Position numbers and translations under genes: made by a program. Below are positions 43,117-52,036 of a DNA stretch of 64,000 nucleotides, piece by piece. Source of the stretch: Herbaspirillum sp. meg3. GTDB taxonomy: Bacteria > Pseudomonadota > Gammaproteobacteria > Burkholderiales > Burkholderiaceae_D. The DNA lies in contig NZ_CP022736.1 of NCBI RefSeq assembly GCF_002257565.1, positions 1,984,001 through 2,048,000 on the forward strand, given 5' to 3'. Every line of letters begins with the position of its first letter. The first letter of the stretch is position 1. The notes under the pieces were generated by a model that had not been told where the DNA came from, ran no database searches, and worked only from the letters and a program-made list of their open reading frames with translations.

Positions 43117-44122
43117 GGTGCAGACAGAGGCACGACAGGCGACTATTCCCGTCTATTTTTTGCTACGAGAGTCCGTACTGACGCTTGACCTGATTGGTCC
43201 TGCGGAGGTGTTGCGATACGCCAATCGTTTTGCCGAAAAATCCGGCTGTCCACCGTACTTTGAACTGCATTTCATCAGTGCCCATCGAGAGGTCGCAACG
43301 TCGATCGGTTTGACGCTCGCTGGCATCGAAGCATTGCCGCACAGTTTGCCCGACAATGCCATGCTGATTTTGAGCGGCTGCGTCGACAAGGATGACGACT
43401 TCAGCAATCCCGCCGACCAGGCGGCGGTGCGCTGGTTGCAGCAACACTATCGCCAGCATCACCGGCTTGTCTGCATCTGTACGGGCGCGTTGCTGGCGGC
43501 TTACGCGGGTTTTCTGAATAAGCGCAAATGCACTACTCACCACAGCCACATCAACGAGTTGCGCGGTTTTGCGCCACAGGCAGATGTGCTGGAAAACCGT
43601 ATCTTCGTCGAAGACGGCGCCGTCTACACCAGCGCAGGCGTGACAACCGGCATTGACCTTGCGCTGCATATCGTCGCGCAGATTGCCGGCCACGCTTGCA
43701 GTGCATCGGTGGCGCGCTCGCTGGTGGTCTACCTGCGCCGAACCGGCAGCGATCCGCAATTGTCGCCATGGCTGACGGCACGCAATCATATTCACCCAGC
43801 AGTGCATCGCGTGCAGAACGCTGTCATCAAGGATCCGGCGCAAGACTGGAACGTCGCGCAACTGGCCGACATCGCCTGCACCAGTGAACGCCATCTGACG
43901 CGACTGTTTCGCGAACATACCGGCGATAGCCTGATCGACTACATTCATCGCATTCGCATTGCGCTGGCTCGCGATCTGCTGGCGCAATCGCCGCTGGACA
44001 TTGAGCGCGTCGCGGAAAAATCCGGCTTTCATTCGGGGCGTCAATTGCGGCGCGTATGGAAGAAGTTCGAGGCGCATTCACCGTCAGCCCACAGAGAATC
44101 GGCAGGTGCGCACGCTGCTTAA
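43115..44122 (+). CDS. GlxA/AraC-family transcriptional regulator
   Basis: A 335-residue regulator with an N-terminal DJ-1/PfpI-like domain (about 10-190; IPVYFLLRESVLTLDLIGPAEVL, LVCICTGALLAAYAGFL with the nucleophile-elbow cysteine CTGA) and a C-terminal AraC double helix-turn-helix (about 230-325; WNVAQLADIACTSERHLTRLFRE and IERVAEKSGFHSGRQLRRVWKKF). GlxA-type regulators often control amine, betaine or amino-acid catabolism. It follows the DszC/SfnB-like gene by about 134 bases and converges with a solute-binding protein gene. The start codon lies within an inverted repeat. Confidence 0.9.
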   Translation: MVQTEARQATIPVYFLLRESVLTLDLIGPAEVLRYANRFAEKSGCPPYFELHFISAHREVATSIGLTLAGIEALPHSLPDNAMLILSGCVDKDDDFSNPADQAAVRWLQQHYRQHHRLVCICTGALLAAYAGFLNKRKCTTHHSHINELRGFAPQADVLENRIFVEDGAVYTSAGVTTGIDLALHIVAQIAGHACSASVARSLVVYLRRTGSDPQLSPWLTARNHIHPAVHRVQNAVIKDPAQDWNVAQLADIACTSERHLTRLFREHTGDSLIDYIHRIRIALARDLLAQSPLDIERVAEKSGFHSGRQLRRVWKKFEAHSPSAHRESAGAHAA

Positions 44123-44251
44123 GAGTGTGGTTTCGGAAAGACTGCGGTCGCAATAAGGCTGCTGCGGGAGGAGAGTGATGTGAACCGGGTCATGCCGGCG
44201 ATCGCCGCATGACGGTCGCCGGATGATGATTGAAGGAAAGCCAGTTCAGTT

Positions 44252-45058
44252 TTATTCGTAAGCGTTAGCCAGTTTGTCCGGCAACGGCACATTGAGCCAT
44301 TTCTTGACCAGCGCATTCAGCTCACCGGACTTCTTCGCTTTGGTCAGGATGTCGTTGACCTTGGCTTGCAACGGCGCTTCCCCCTTGTTCAAACCAACCA
44401 CGCAGCGTGACTCCTGGATGACGTACTTGAAGACCGGTTTGTGCGACGGATCTTTCTCACCCAAAGTAATCGCCACGAAGTCGCCGGTGCCGATCAGCTT
44501 GACCTGTCCGGAAACATAGGCCGAGATCAGCGTGTTGTTGTCTTCATAGCGTTTGATGGTGGCGCTTGGCGGCACGGATGCCGTCAACTGGATATCCTCA
44601 AACGTGCCACGTGCTACGCCCACGACGTGCGACGCCAGATCGGCAGGGCCGCTGACTTTGATGTCGGCGGCACCGAACACGCTATTGTTGAACGGTGCAT
44701 ACGGTTGCGAAAAGTCCAATACCTTGTCGCGTTCCGCGTTGCGTCCCAATGTCGAAATCACCAGGTCTACCTTGTGCGTTTGCAGATAAGGAATGCGATT
44801 GGCGCTCGCGACCGGAACCAGTTCCACTTTCACGCCCATGCCCTTGGCAATGAGCTTGGACACATCAATGTCAAGTCCCTGGAGCTGCATCTCAGAATTG
44901 ACGGAGCCATAAGGTTGAAAATCCTGGGGGACGGCGATGCGAATCGTGCCGGACTTTGCGATATCCGCCAAGGCATCGGCGTTGGCGTTTGATGTCGTCA
45001 ATGCAGTGATCATCAATACAGCGGCAGAACAGGGTGCCAGGAATTTCGTGAATTTCAT
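44252..45058 (-). CDS. Amino-acid ABC transporter substrate-binding protein
   Basis: A 268-residue SBP_bac_3 periplasmic protein. The signal peptide ends near ANA/DALADIAKS; the domain has GTIRIAVPQDFQPYGSVN, LQGLDIDVSKLIAKGMGV, VDLVISTLGRNAERDKVLDFSQPYA, and ALVKKWLNVPLPDK at the end. ATG 45058 follows GGGAGAG. Polar amino-acid binding is likely; no permease or ATPase is adjacent. It converges with the GlxA-type regulator. Confidence 0.88.
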   Translation of the reverse strand: MKFTKFLAPCSAAVLMITALTTSNANADALADIAKSGTIRIAVPQDFQPYGSVNSEMQLQGLDIDVSKLIAKGMGVKVELVPVASANRIPYLQTHKVDLVISTLGRNAERDKVLDFSQPYAPFNNSVFGAADIKVSGPADLASHVVGVARGTFEDIQLTASVPPSATIKRYEDNNTLISAYVSGQVKLIGTGDFVAITLGEKDPSHKPVFKYVIQESRCVVGLNKGEAPLQAKVNDILTKAKKSGELNALVKKWLNVPLPDKLANAYE

Positions 45059-45543
45059 TTTCTCTCCCGATTAAACGTCTTGGACGTGGTTGGACGTGTA
45101 TTGCGTAAGTGACGTGTATGGCGGGCAGCTAAAAAATATCGCGATTTTTTTACTGACAGCAGCGACACATCAAGAGGTTCCATGTGGACCTGCAGATGAT
45201 CAGATCAGGCACAGAAACCTTCCCTTGGAGTATATGTTGAATTCCTCGGAAAACCTTATAAATACTGGGAAAAATGGGATTTGACGATGCACTGTTTTAA
45301 ACGGCTTTTATCCCTTTTTTGCGTCCATTCCGGTGCGTTTCAAGAGGGGCGTGCGATTGCTTCGCATCATTTTCATGCAAGCTTAATTTCCCGGTAAATT
45401 GCGAGATACCGATGCCGGCGGTTTAGCCGTGTTTGCTGAATCGCTGATTTTGATTGGCACTGAGGGAGACTGTCGGCCGCGTCGGAAGACGCGTGAGACT
45501 GAAGCAATGAAGCATGCTTGTACGGCAGAGGTGCAGTTTATTT
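45059..45543. other. 485-bp gap upstream of the binding-protein gene
   Basis: No gene supported. It is A/T-rich around 45220-45330 and should hold the binding-protein promoter, not identified. CGCGTC-GGAA-GACGCG (45478-45493) is a 6-bp tetraloop hairpin without a U-run, 51 bases beyond the stop of the 78-residue gene. Confidence 0.4.
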
Positions 45544-45780
45544 TTACCGCTTTTGAAGTTGCTCTCGCACCCACGGCAGTTCTTCGTACACAGCCTCCCG
45601 GGCGTCGTGTTCGCTGGCGTAGCGCGTCTTCGAATAGTCAGTTACCAGTGTCCATTTTCCTTCGTCTTCCGGATCTTTGCGAAAGGTCTTGAAGGTGAAC
45701 ATGCCGTCATCATGCTGTGCAATGTCGACGCAGTGCATCCCGGTGTCATCTTCGATACTGAGAATGACGGCTTTATTCAC
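45544..45780 (-). CDS. 78-residue protein of unknown function, third gene of the TAXI-cyclase operon
   Basis: A small soluble protein with no signal peptide: an acidic beta-rich first half (MNKAVILSIEDDTGMHCVDIAQHDD...), WTLVTDYSKTRYASEHDAREAV, and the end YEELPWVREQLQKR. It starts with GTG at 45780, with GAGG about nine bases upstream. The start is 18 bases after the stop of the diguanylate cyclase gene, so it is probably co-transcribed. I do not recognise the family. Confidence 0.65.
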   Translation of the reverse strand: MNKAVILSIEDDTGMHCVDIAQHDDGMFTFKTFRKDPEDEGKWTLVTDYSKTRYASEHDAREAVYEELPWVREQLQKR

Positions 45781-45798
45781 GGCGCTTGCCTCGATGGA

Positions 45799-47415
45799 TC
45801 AGATGCAGGTTTCGCTGCTGCCGGCGATCACATAGCAACCGCGGCCCTTGCTCTTGGCGTCGTACATGGCCTTGTCTGCAGCCTGCAGCAACAGGTCGGG
45901 ATCGCAATTGTCGTCACAAACGGCGATGCCGATGGATACGCCTAATTGGTAGTTGCCTTGTTGCAGTTTCAAAGGTTCTGCAACGACGTTGATGCATTTT
46001 TCGGCAAGTATGCGCGCACCGTGCGTGAGCGGCATTCCCAGATCGGTGGCCAGCAGCACAAACTCATCGCCGCCGACACGTGCGAGGGTGTCGCTGCCGC
46101 GTGCCACGTTCAAGAGCCGTTGGGTGATTTCCTGCAATACCTGATCGCCGGCCTTATGGCCCAGCGTGTCATTGATCGGTTTGAATCCGTCCAGATCAAG
46201 GAACAGCAACGCCACACCCGTGCGGTGGCGCTGGGCGTGCGCAATTGCTTGCTGCATCCGGTCGGCCAGCATGACGCGGTTGGGCAGGCCGGTGAGGATG
46301 TCGTGGTGCGCCTGATGCTGCAGTTCTGCCTGATGCACCTTGAGGCGGGATAGCAAGCGGTTGAATGCCATCGTCAAATGACCGACTTCGTCTGCGCGCG
46401 CCACGGGCAATGGCGTCAGCGGCAGGTCGCCGCGTGTCATCCGTTCCGCCTGGTCGGCCGCGTGTCGTAACGGCTGGAAGAACCACACCACGACCAGAAT
46501 GATCAGCAAGAAAATCACCAGCGCCTGCGCCACGCCGCCGCGCAAGATGAAGGCCTGTACGTGTTCGACAGTCGGCAAGGCTGCGGAAACCGGCAGACCC
46601 ACAGCGACAAACCAGCCTGTGCTTGGTACGGCAGCGATAGCCTTGATTTCTTCGACGGTGCCGTTGCTGCCGATGCCGGTGCCACGATAACCGGCGACGG
46701 CTTTGTCAAGTATTGGATCAACGCCGACCTGGGGCAATTGTTTGAGCACCGCGGTCGGATCGTTGGAGGCGACAATCAACCGCCGCGCAGGGGATACCAG
46801 GATAAAGCTGCCGGATTTGCCGAGCCGGGCCTGTTGCAGGTGATCCAGGAAACCGGGCGCCGCCAGTGCCGCGGTGCCGCCCAGAATGCCGATGAGTTTG
46901 CCGGTATTGTCCCGCAATGGCGCCATCATCGGGATGATGGTCTCTTTCGACCTTGTGCTGAACAAGGGTTCGCCGATGACGAATTTGCCGCCCTTGGCCA
47001 GATGGAAGTCCGGAAAGCCGCTGATTGACATGCCGGTACGTCCGACGGTGGCGGGATAGTCGATCACGATGAGACCATCGACATCGGTGATAAAAAGACC
47101 TTGTGAAAACAGTGGCTGCAACTCTTGCCGGTCGCGCAGCCACTCGCGCAGTTTTTCCGGCTGCGACATCAGTTCGGGCGGCAGCGATGCCGCCAGTTGC
47201 TCAAGGTAGCGGCGGCGTTCCAGGAGACGATGGTTGATGTCCTGCGCCAGATAGCTGGCGATTGTGCTTTGCTGCTCGGCGGCAACATCGGTCAGATCGT
47301 TGTGCAAAAAATCCGTCAGAACGTAGTAGCGCGCAATGCCGCTGGCGAGGACGACGAGGGTGCCGAAAAGCACCAGGCGGGTGACGAGACTGTTGGCGAA
47401 GCGTTTGAAGTTCAT
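45799..47415 (-). CDS. Membrane diguanylate cyclase, dCache-HAMP-GGDEF
   Basis: A 538-residue sensor cyclase. Order: N-terminal helix (about 12-30), periplasmic dCache-like sensor (about 35-290; GLFITDVDGLIVIDYPATVGRTG, VSPARRLIVASND), second helix (about 292-315), HAMP (about 316-370), and GGDEF domain (about 375-535) with FLDLDGFKPINDTLGHKAGD and the intact active-site motif GGDEF. The inhibitory I-site RxxD is present as RGSD five residues before GGDEF. It should make c-di-GMP. Its ATG overlaps the stop of the upstream TAXI gene (ATGA), implying translational coupling. Confidence 0.93.
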   Translation of the reverse strand: MNFKRFANSLVTRLVLFGTLVVLASGIARYYVLTDFLHNDLTDVAAEQQSTIASYLAQDINHRLLERRRYLEQLAASLPPELMSQPEKLREWLRDRQELQPLFSQGLFITDVDGLIVIDYPATVGRTGMSISGFPDFHLAKGGKFVIGEPLFSTRSKETIIPMMAPLRDNTGKLIGILGGTAALAAPGFLDHLQQARLGKSGSFILVSPARRLIVASNDPTAVLKQLPQVGVDPILDKAVAGYRGTGIGSNGTVEEIKAIAAVPSTGWFVAVGLPVSAALPTVEHVQAFILRGGVAQALVIFLLIILVVVWFFQPLRHAADQAERMTRGDLPLTPLPVARADEVGHLTMAFNRLLSRLKVHQAELQHQAHHDILTGLPNRVMLADRMQQAIAHAQRHRTGVALLFLDLDGFKPINDTLGHKAGDQVLQEITQRLLNVARGSDTLARVGGDEFVLLATDLGMPLTHGARILAEKCINVVAEPLKLQQGNYQLGVSIGIAVCDDNCDPDLLLQAADKAMYDAKSKGRGCYVIAGSSETCI

Positions 47416-48779
47416 TGCGGTGACGGGGATGTTGTTGTTATTTCGCGTTGATGAGCGGCTTCGCTAATGCGGTCGCGGACGACACGGATAGCTTGCTTGA
47501 GTGCGTAGATATCGCCGTAATAGCGCTGCGGGATATCGATCTGGTTGGCATTGGAGTCGATCTCTTCGATCTCGTTGTGCCATTCGGTCAGTTTTTCTTC
47601 CGAGGGCGCATCTGTATTCCAGATCTCTTCTTCCAATAAATGGATTTCCTTGTACCACACTACCAGCCGTTTTTTCATACTGGCTTCATAGATACGCGGC
47701 ACGGCCTGAATCAAGCCGAACAGCACGGCAATGAAGGGCAGCAATATCGTAAAACGGCGTTCAATGAAATTAGCCAGCCAGAATGGCAGATAGCGTTGCA
47801 GGAAGGGACGGCCGGATTTGAAATAGCGGCGCGTCTCGTCGGAGATGGCGAAGTCTTCGATGTTCTGGTTGGGGAAATAATTACGCGGCGTAAAAAAATC
47901 GGGTGCGTTGTGGATCACGTTGGCGGCGTCGAGCAGCAAATAGGCCAACGCCGGGTGCAAGCTTTCTTTGGATACCAGCATGGCGGTGGCGGCCAGCAGC
48001 GTGACATCATGCGATGGCTTGTCGTTGATGAGGCTGGTGGCGCCGCGCGGATAGGTGATCTTCGACAGCGACGGAAATTTTTGCACCATCGCATCGGCTT
48101 GCGAAAAGCTCATCAGCTTGATGCCGCTGTTGAGAAGGGTATGGATCAGCTCGCTATCGGCACGGCCAATGAAGAAGGCGGCATCGATCTTGTTGTTGAG
48201 CAGTTGTTCGTAGGCGGTGCTTCCGTTCAATTCCACCAGAGTGGAATTGTTCGTGGTGATGCCGTTTTCTGTCAGCAAGTCGTTGGCGACAATGCGCAAG
48301 CCGCTGCCGGGCAATCCCAGCGAGATGCGTTTACCGCGCAACTGCGACAGGCGGTCAAAAGTCGCGGCGCCTTGATAGAACACCCAAATTGGCTCATACG
48401 AAATGGCGGCGATGGTCTGGATGCCGGGGGCCTGTTCGCTGTTGCCGGTACCGGACTGGATGAAGCCGACCTGGAATTCATTGTCTTCTTCGCGCAGCCG
48501 CTGGAAGTTTTCAACCGAACCGGAAGAGGAGCGAATATCGAGCGTGATGCCGTCGCGCTTGAGGATCTGTGCGTAACGCTCGGCGTAGTTGTAGTAGATG
48601 CCGCCCGGCGCACCGGCGGTCAGGACGATTTTGCCCTGTGTGGCCGGCTTGAGCATGGCCAGCACCGTCCAGCACACCGCCAGCAACACCAGCGAAGCAA
48701 TCAGCATGAGCCGGCGCAGGCGCTGCGGCGTCATCGGCGGCTTCTGAATGCGGTGAAGCGGAAGAGGTGTCTTGGGCAT
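47412..48779 (-). CDS. Membrane-anchored TAXI-family solute-binding protein
   Basis: A 455-residue protein of the TRAP-associated extracytoplasmic immunogenic (TAXI) family. Order: one helix (about 24-43), the binding domain (about 48-330; VLTAGAPGGIYYNYAERYAQIL, SVENFQRLREEDNEFQVGFIQSG, RGKRISLGLPGSGLRIVANDLL), a second helix (about 338-362), and a C-terminal coiled or helical cytoplasmic part (to 455). No TRAP permease gene is nearby, and the C-terminal helix and tail are not part of the soluble transport form. The downstream cyclase overlaps it by four bases, so a sensing role is plausible. Confidence 0.88.
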   Translation of the reverse strand: MPKTPLPLHRIQKPPMTPQRLRRLMLIASLVLLAVCWTVLAMLKPATQGKIVLTAGAPGGIYYNYAERYAQILKRDGITLDIRSSSGSVENFQRLREEDNEFQVGFIQSGTGNSEQAPGIQTIAAISYEPIWVFYQGAATFDRLSQLRGKRISLGLPGSGLRIVANDLLTENGITTNNSTLVELNGSTAYEQLLNNKIDAAFFIGRADSELIHTLLNSGIKLMSFSQADAMVQKFPSLSKITYPRGATSLINDKPSHDVTLLAATAMLVSKESLHPALAYLLLDAANVIHNAPDFFTPRNYFPNQNIEDFAISDETRRYFKSGRPFLQRYLPFWLANFIERRFTILLPFIAVLFGLIQAVPRIYEASMKKRLVVWYKEIHLLEEEIWNTDAPSEEKLTEWHNEIEEIDSNANQIDIPQRYYGDIYALKQAIRVVRDRISEAAHQREITTTSPSPQ

Positions 48780-48947
48780 GGATCGCTACTGGTTCGCCTG
48801 CGCTACGAGTGCTATTTATTGGTGCCCCATGCCAGCGGGCGTTTTGTTTGTGCTTCCGCTTATGCTTGCTCGTCCGTTCCGGCTACGGCGTGCTTGCTGT
48901 CAATTTGCTGACGACAGACAGGGCAAACAAGCCGGGCAGCAGAATAG

Positions 48948-50642
48948 TTAAGCGGGTTCCGCGTGTTCCACCATCAACTGTACCTTGGTTGTACCGTTAT
49001 ATTCGTTGGCATCCAGTCTAAAAGCAACTGTTGCGTAATCCGGCAGTGCATCGGCGTGCCCGAACCAGATCGCATCGTATTTCTGTCCGTCTTTTTCCAG
49101 CAGCAGTTTAAGGTGTTTTTCCTTCAAAATTCGCTGGTTCAGTACGCGGAACCGATCGCAGAACACGGGCGGTGCAAAGCCCTGTCCCCAGACCTGGTCG
49201 TCCATCAGGCTGATGAAGTTGACGGAGTAATAGGCGTCTTCCAGCGTGCCGTCGGTTTCCACCACGCGTTCAAGCTGGTTCTGGCTTAACCAATCCTTAC
49301 CGACTTCTTCAAACGCATTGGAAAAAGCATCGAAGGCTTCCGCATGGATGGTCAACCCGGCCGCCATCGCATGTCCACCGAATTTGGTGATGACGGATGG
49401 CGCGTGTTTGGATACCAGATCCAACGCATCGCGCAGATGGAAGCCGGCGATCGAACGGCCGGATCCCTTGATCAAACCTTCGTCGCCGGGAGCAAAGGTG
49501 ATGGTTGGGCGATAGAACTTGTCTTTGAGGCGCGAGGCCACGATGCCGATCACGCCCTGATGCCACGAGGCGTCGAACACGCTGATGGTGCGCCGGTCTT
49601 GCGGGTTGAAGTCGTCCAGCAGCAGCAATGCCGTGTCCTGCATGCCAGCTTCGATGTCGCGGCGTTCGCGGTTGATGGCGTCAAGCTGTTGAGCGATGGC
49701 CCAGGCGCGGCCTTCGTCATCGGTAGTCAGGCATTCGATGCCGAGCGCCATGTCAGCCAGACGGCCGGCGGCATTGAGGCGCGGGCCGACAGCAAAACCA
49801 AGATCAAACGGGGTGGCACGGCGTGCTTCGCGGCCTGCGGCGCGGAACAGGGCGGCAATGCCGGGGTGCATGCGACCGGCGCGCATGCGCTTCAATCCCT
49901 GCGCCACGAGAATACGGTTATTGGCGTCGAGCTTGACGACGTCCGCGACCGTACCCAACGCGACCAGATCAAGCAACGAATCGAGCTTGGGCTGGGTTTG
50001 CGCATCGAAGATGCCGCGCTTGCGCATCTCCGCGCGCAAGGCCAGCAGTACGTAAAACATCACGCCGACGCCCGCCAGGTTTTTGCTGGGAAAGCCGCAG
50101 GCAGGCTGATTCGGATTCACGATCACGCGCGCGTCCGGCAGGCTGTCGCCGGGCAAATGGTGGTCTGTGACGACGACATCGATGCCACGCGCCTTGGCTG
50201 CGGCGACGCCGTCGATACTGGCGATGCCGTTGTCGACCGTGACGATGATGTCAGGAGATTTTTCGCGAATGGTCAGTTCGACGATTTCCGGAGTCAGGCC
50301 GTAGCCGTATTCAAACCGGTTGGGGACGATGTAATCGACTTGCGCGCCGAGGCTGCGCAGGCCGCGCAGGCCAACGGCGCAGGCAGTCGCGCCGTCGCAA
50401 TCGTAGTCGGCGACGATCACCATTTTCTTGTTGGCGGCGATGGCGTCGGCCAGATAAACAGCGGCGGCATCGATATGCAACAGGCCGGAAGGCGCGATCA
50501 AAGCGCCCAGTTCGCTCGACAAATCTTTGGCATTGAGCAGGCCACGTGCCGCGTAGACGCGGGCCAGCACAGGATGAATGCCACTGTGGATCAGGTCGTC
50601 GACATGGCGTTGGTCGTAGGAGCGGGTGGTGATGCGGATCAT
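48948..50642 (-). CDS. recJ: Single-stranded-DNA-specific exonuclease RecJ
   Basis: A 5'-3' exonuclease on single-stranded DNA for recombination and mismatch repair. The 564-residue product has the DHH phosphoesterase motifs VIVADYDCDGATA, VTVDNGIAS, VVTDHHLPG and LNAAGRLADMALG, then the DHHA1 domain with GSGRSIAGFHLRDAL and GGHAMAAGLTI, and a C-terminal OB fold. It lies nine bases downstream of the RpfE-like gene on the same strand. prfB, its usual downstream neighbour, is about 12 kb away. Confidence 0.96.
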   Translation of the reverse strand: MIRITTRSYDQRHVDDLIHSGIHPVLARVYAARGLLNAKDLSSELGALIAPSGLLHIDAAAVYLADAIAANKKMVIVADYDCDGATACAVGLRGLRSLGAQVDYIVPNRFEYGYGLTPEIVELTIREKSPDIIVTVDNGIASIDGVAAAKARGIDVVVTDHHLPGDSLPDARVIVNPNQPACGFPSKNLAGVGVMFYVLLALRAEMRKRGIFDAQTQPKLDSLLDLVALGTVADVVKLDANNRILVAQGLKRMRAGRMHPGIAALFRAAGREARRATPFDLGFAVGPRLNAAGRLADMALGIECLTTDDEGRAWAIAQQLDAINRERRDIEAGMQDTALLLLDDFNPQDRRTISVFDASWHQGVIGIVASRLKDKFYRPTITFAPGDEGLIKGSGRSIAGFHLRDALDLVSKHAPSVITKFGGHAMAAGLTIHAEAFDAFSNAFEEVGKDWLSQNQLERVVETDGTLEDAYYSVNFISLMDDQVWGQGFAPPVFCDRFRVLNQRILKEKHLKLLLEKDGQKYDAIWFGHADALPDYATVAFRLDANEYNGTTKVQLMVEHAEPA

Positions 50643-50651
50643 GTTTTAACT

Positions 50652-51731
50652 TTACGAAGCCAGTTTGCTCAGCGAGGGCTTAATCCAGAACCCCCAGAAT
50701 TTGCGTAGTGACGAGGCGGTGGCCGTCAGGTGCAGCAGCTTGTCTTGCCCGGTCAGAATCAGTGACAGGCTCTCCAGCCGTTTCTCGCGCAAGGCTTGCT
50801 GCAGGGGCGCGAACCAGGCTGCGTCGAGTGCCTCCATGCGCTGTAGCCAGACACCCCATTCATTGGCCAGACCGGCTTCCAGCAAATCATCCAGCATCAG
50901 CAGACCACGTTCGGCCGTTGCGGTCAGAATGGCGTCGGCGGTAACGTCGGATGGTTGAGATCCCTTTACTGCCAAAGCCTGCGGCCAGCCGTTCAGGTTG
51001 AACGCGGTTTGGTAGGGGGATGTGAGCGATTTTGCTGAAGCAGCTGTTACATCGGCACCGCCCCAGATCCACAAGGAATTAACGGCCTTCTTGCCACGCA
51101 TTTCGCGCTCTTCATTCAGAGATTCGGAGAACCACTGCATCTGCACTTCATTTTGCAGCTTGCGCCAGGCCAGTTCGCCCGGGCCTTCCGGCATCCAGAT
51201 GTCGATGTTGCGACCGCTGGCCGCTTGCGGTGAAGACGTCCGCAAACCGGCCCAATCGTCTGCGCGCATCATCCAGGTGGCGGCGTCGACGTAGATCAGC
51301 GTGCGGCCGATTTCCTCAAATAGCGGAAAAGCCGATTGAAACAGACGGCGAGAATGCGCCTCGTCCAGTTCCAACTGACCGATGTCGGTCAGCACCAGAT
51401 GATCACGGGCGACGTGAATGTGGGCCGGTTGCAGCACAAACCAATGGCCTTCCAATGCGTGCTGGCCATGCGCGCGCAAAATCGCTGCCGAAGCCGGAGG
51501 GCTGTCGCTGCGCTCGTCCTTGCCGTCGGCGGATGTCAGGCCGAATTGGCGGCTGATCCAATGCTCATGCGGCAGAGCGCGTGAAAACGGATCGAGATGC
51601 TGCAGGGGATGACTATTCTTGCTGTGCGCCAACAACGTGGCAAGCGCGGGGGCTTTGCACTGGCGCGTCAGGTCGCGCGCCAACTCGGCTTGCGGCAGGC
51701 CGAAAGGGATGAGGATATCGAGATGATTCAT
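50652..51731 (-). CDS. RpfE-like conserved protein adjacent to recJ
   Basis: A 359-residue cytoplasmic protein. The most striking segment is KKAVNSLWIWGGAD; other segments are LVLTDIGQLELDEAHSRRLFQ, RNIDIWMPEGPGELAWRKLQNEVQM and a C-terminal LSLILTGQDKLLHLT. Similar proteins next to recJ in Xanthomonas and betaproteobacteria are called RpfE, or annotated as phosphoglycerate mutase-like. I assign the family by position and the WIWGG motif from memory, not by search. It starts at the head of the recJ transcript. Confidence 0.6.
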   Translation of the reverse strand: MNHLDILIPFGLPQAELARDLTRQCKAPALATLLAHSKNSHPLQHLDPFSRALPHEHWISRQFGLTSADGKDERSDSPPASAAILRAHGQHALEGHWFVLQPAHIHVARDHLVLTDIGQLELDEAHSRRLFQSAFPLFEEIGRTLIYVDAATWMMRADDWAGLRTSSPQAASGRNIDIWMPEGPGELAWRKLQNEVQMQWFSESLNEEREMRGKKAVNSLWIWGGADVTAASAKSLTSPYQTAFNLNGWPQALAVKGSQPSDVTADAILTATAERGLLMLDDLLEAGLANEWGVWLQRMEALDAAWFAPLQQALREKRLESLSLILTGQDKLLHLTATASSLRKFWGFWIKPSLSKLAS

Positions 51732-52036
51732 GCCGCGATTGTAGGCGAAAACCTTTCTTCCGGTCTAAATACCCAGAGGGAAAGCACCCCTTCGCCGCAA
51801 GAGGTAAACATAAATAAACGTCGCCGGTAAAACTAAGTTCATATTGTGCGATCTGAGTTGGCGACCCGGAAGGCGGTACCGCCCCTGAACGACAACAGTG
51901 AAAGATACCGGAGAGTGTGGCAAACTGGCGCATTGTCGTTCGGCATCGTTTTTACCGTGTTTTCCTCGGTTTTCTTGCGAACTTCCCCGTTTTGCATCGT
52001 TGTTGCCGCCGTTCCGGCAATTCTCCTTCGTGAAAA
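51732..52036. other. 305-bp intergenic region between the RpfE-like and lolC genes
   Basis: Divergent genes on both sides, so two promoters are expected. I see no gene and no clear promoter pair. The lolC start lies at the right end. Confidence 0.5.
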
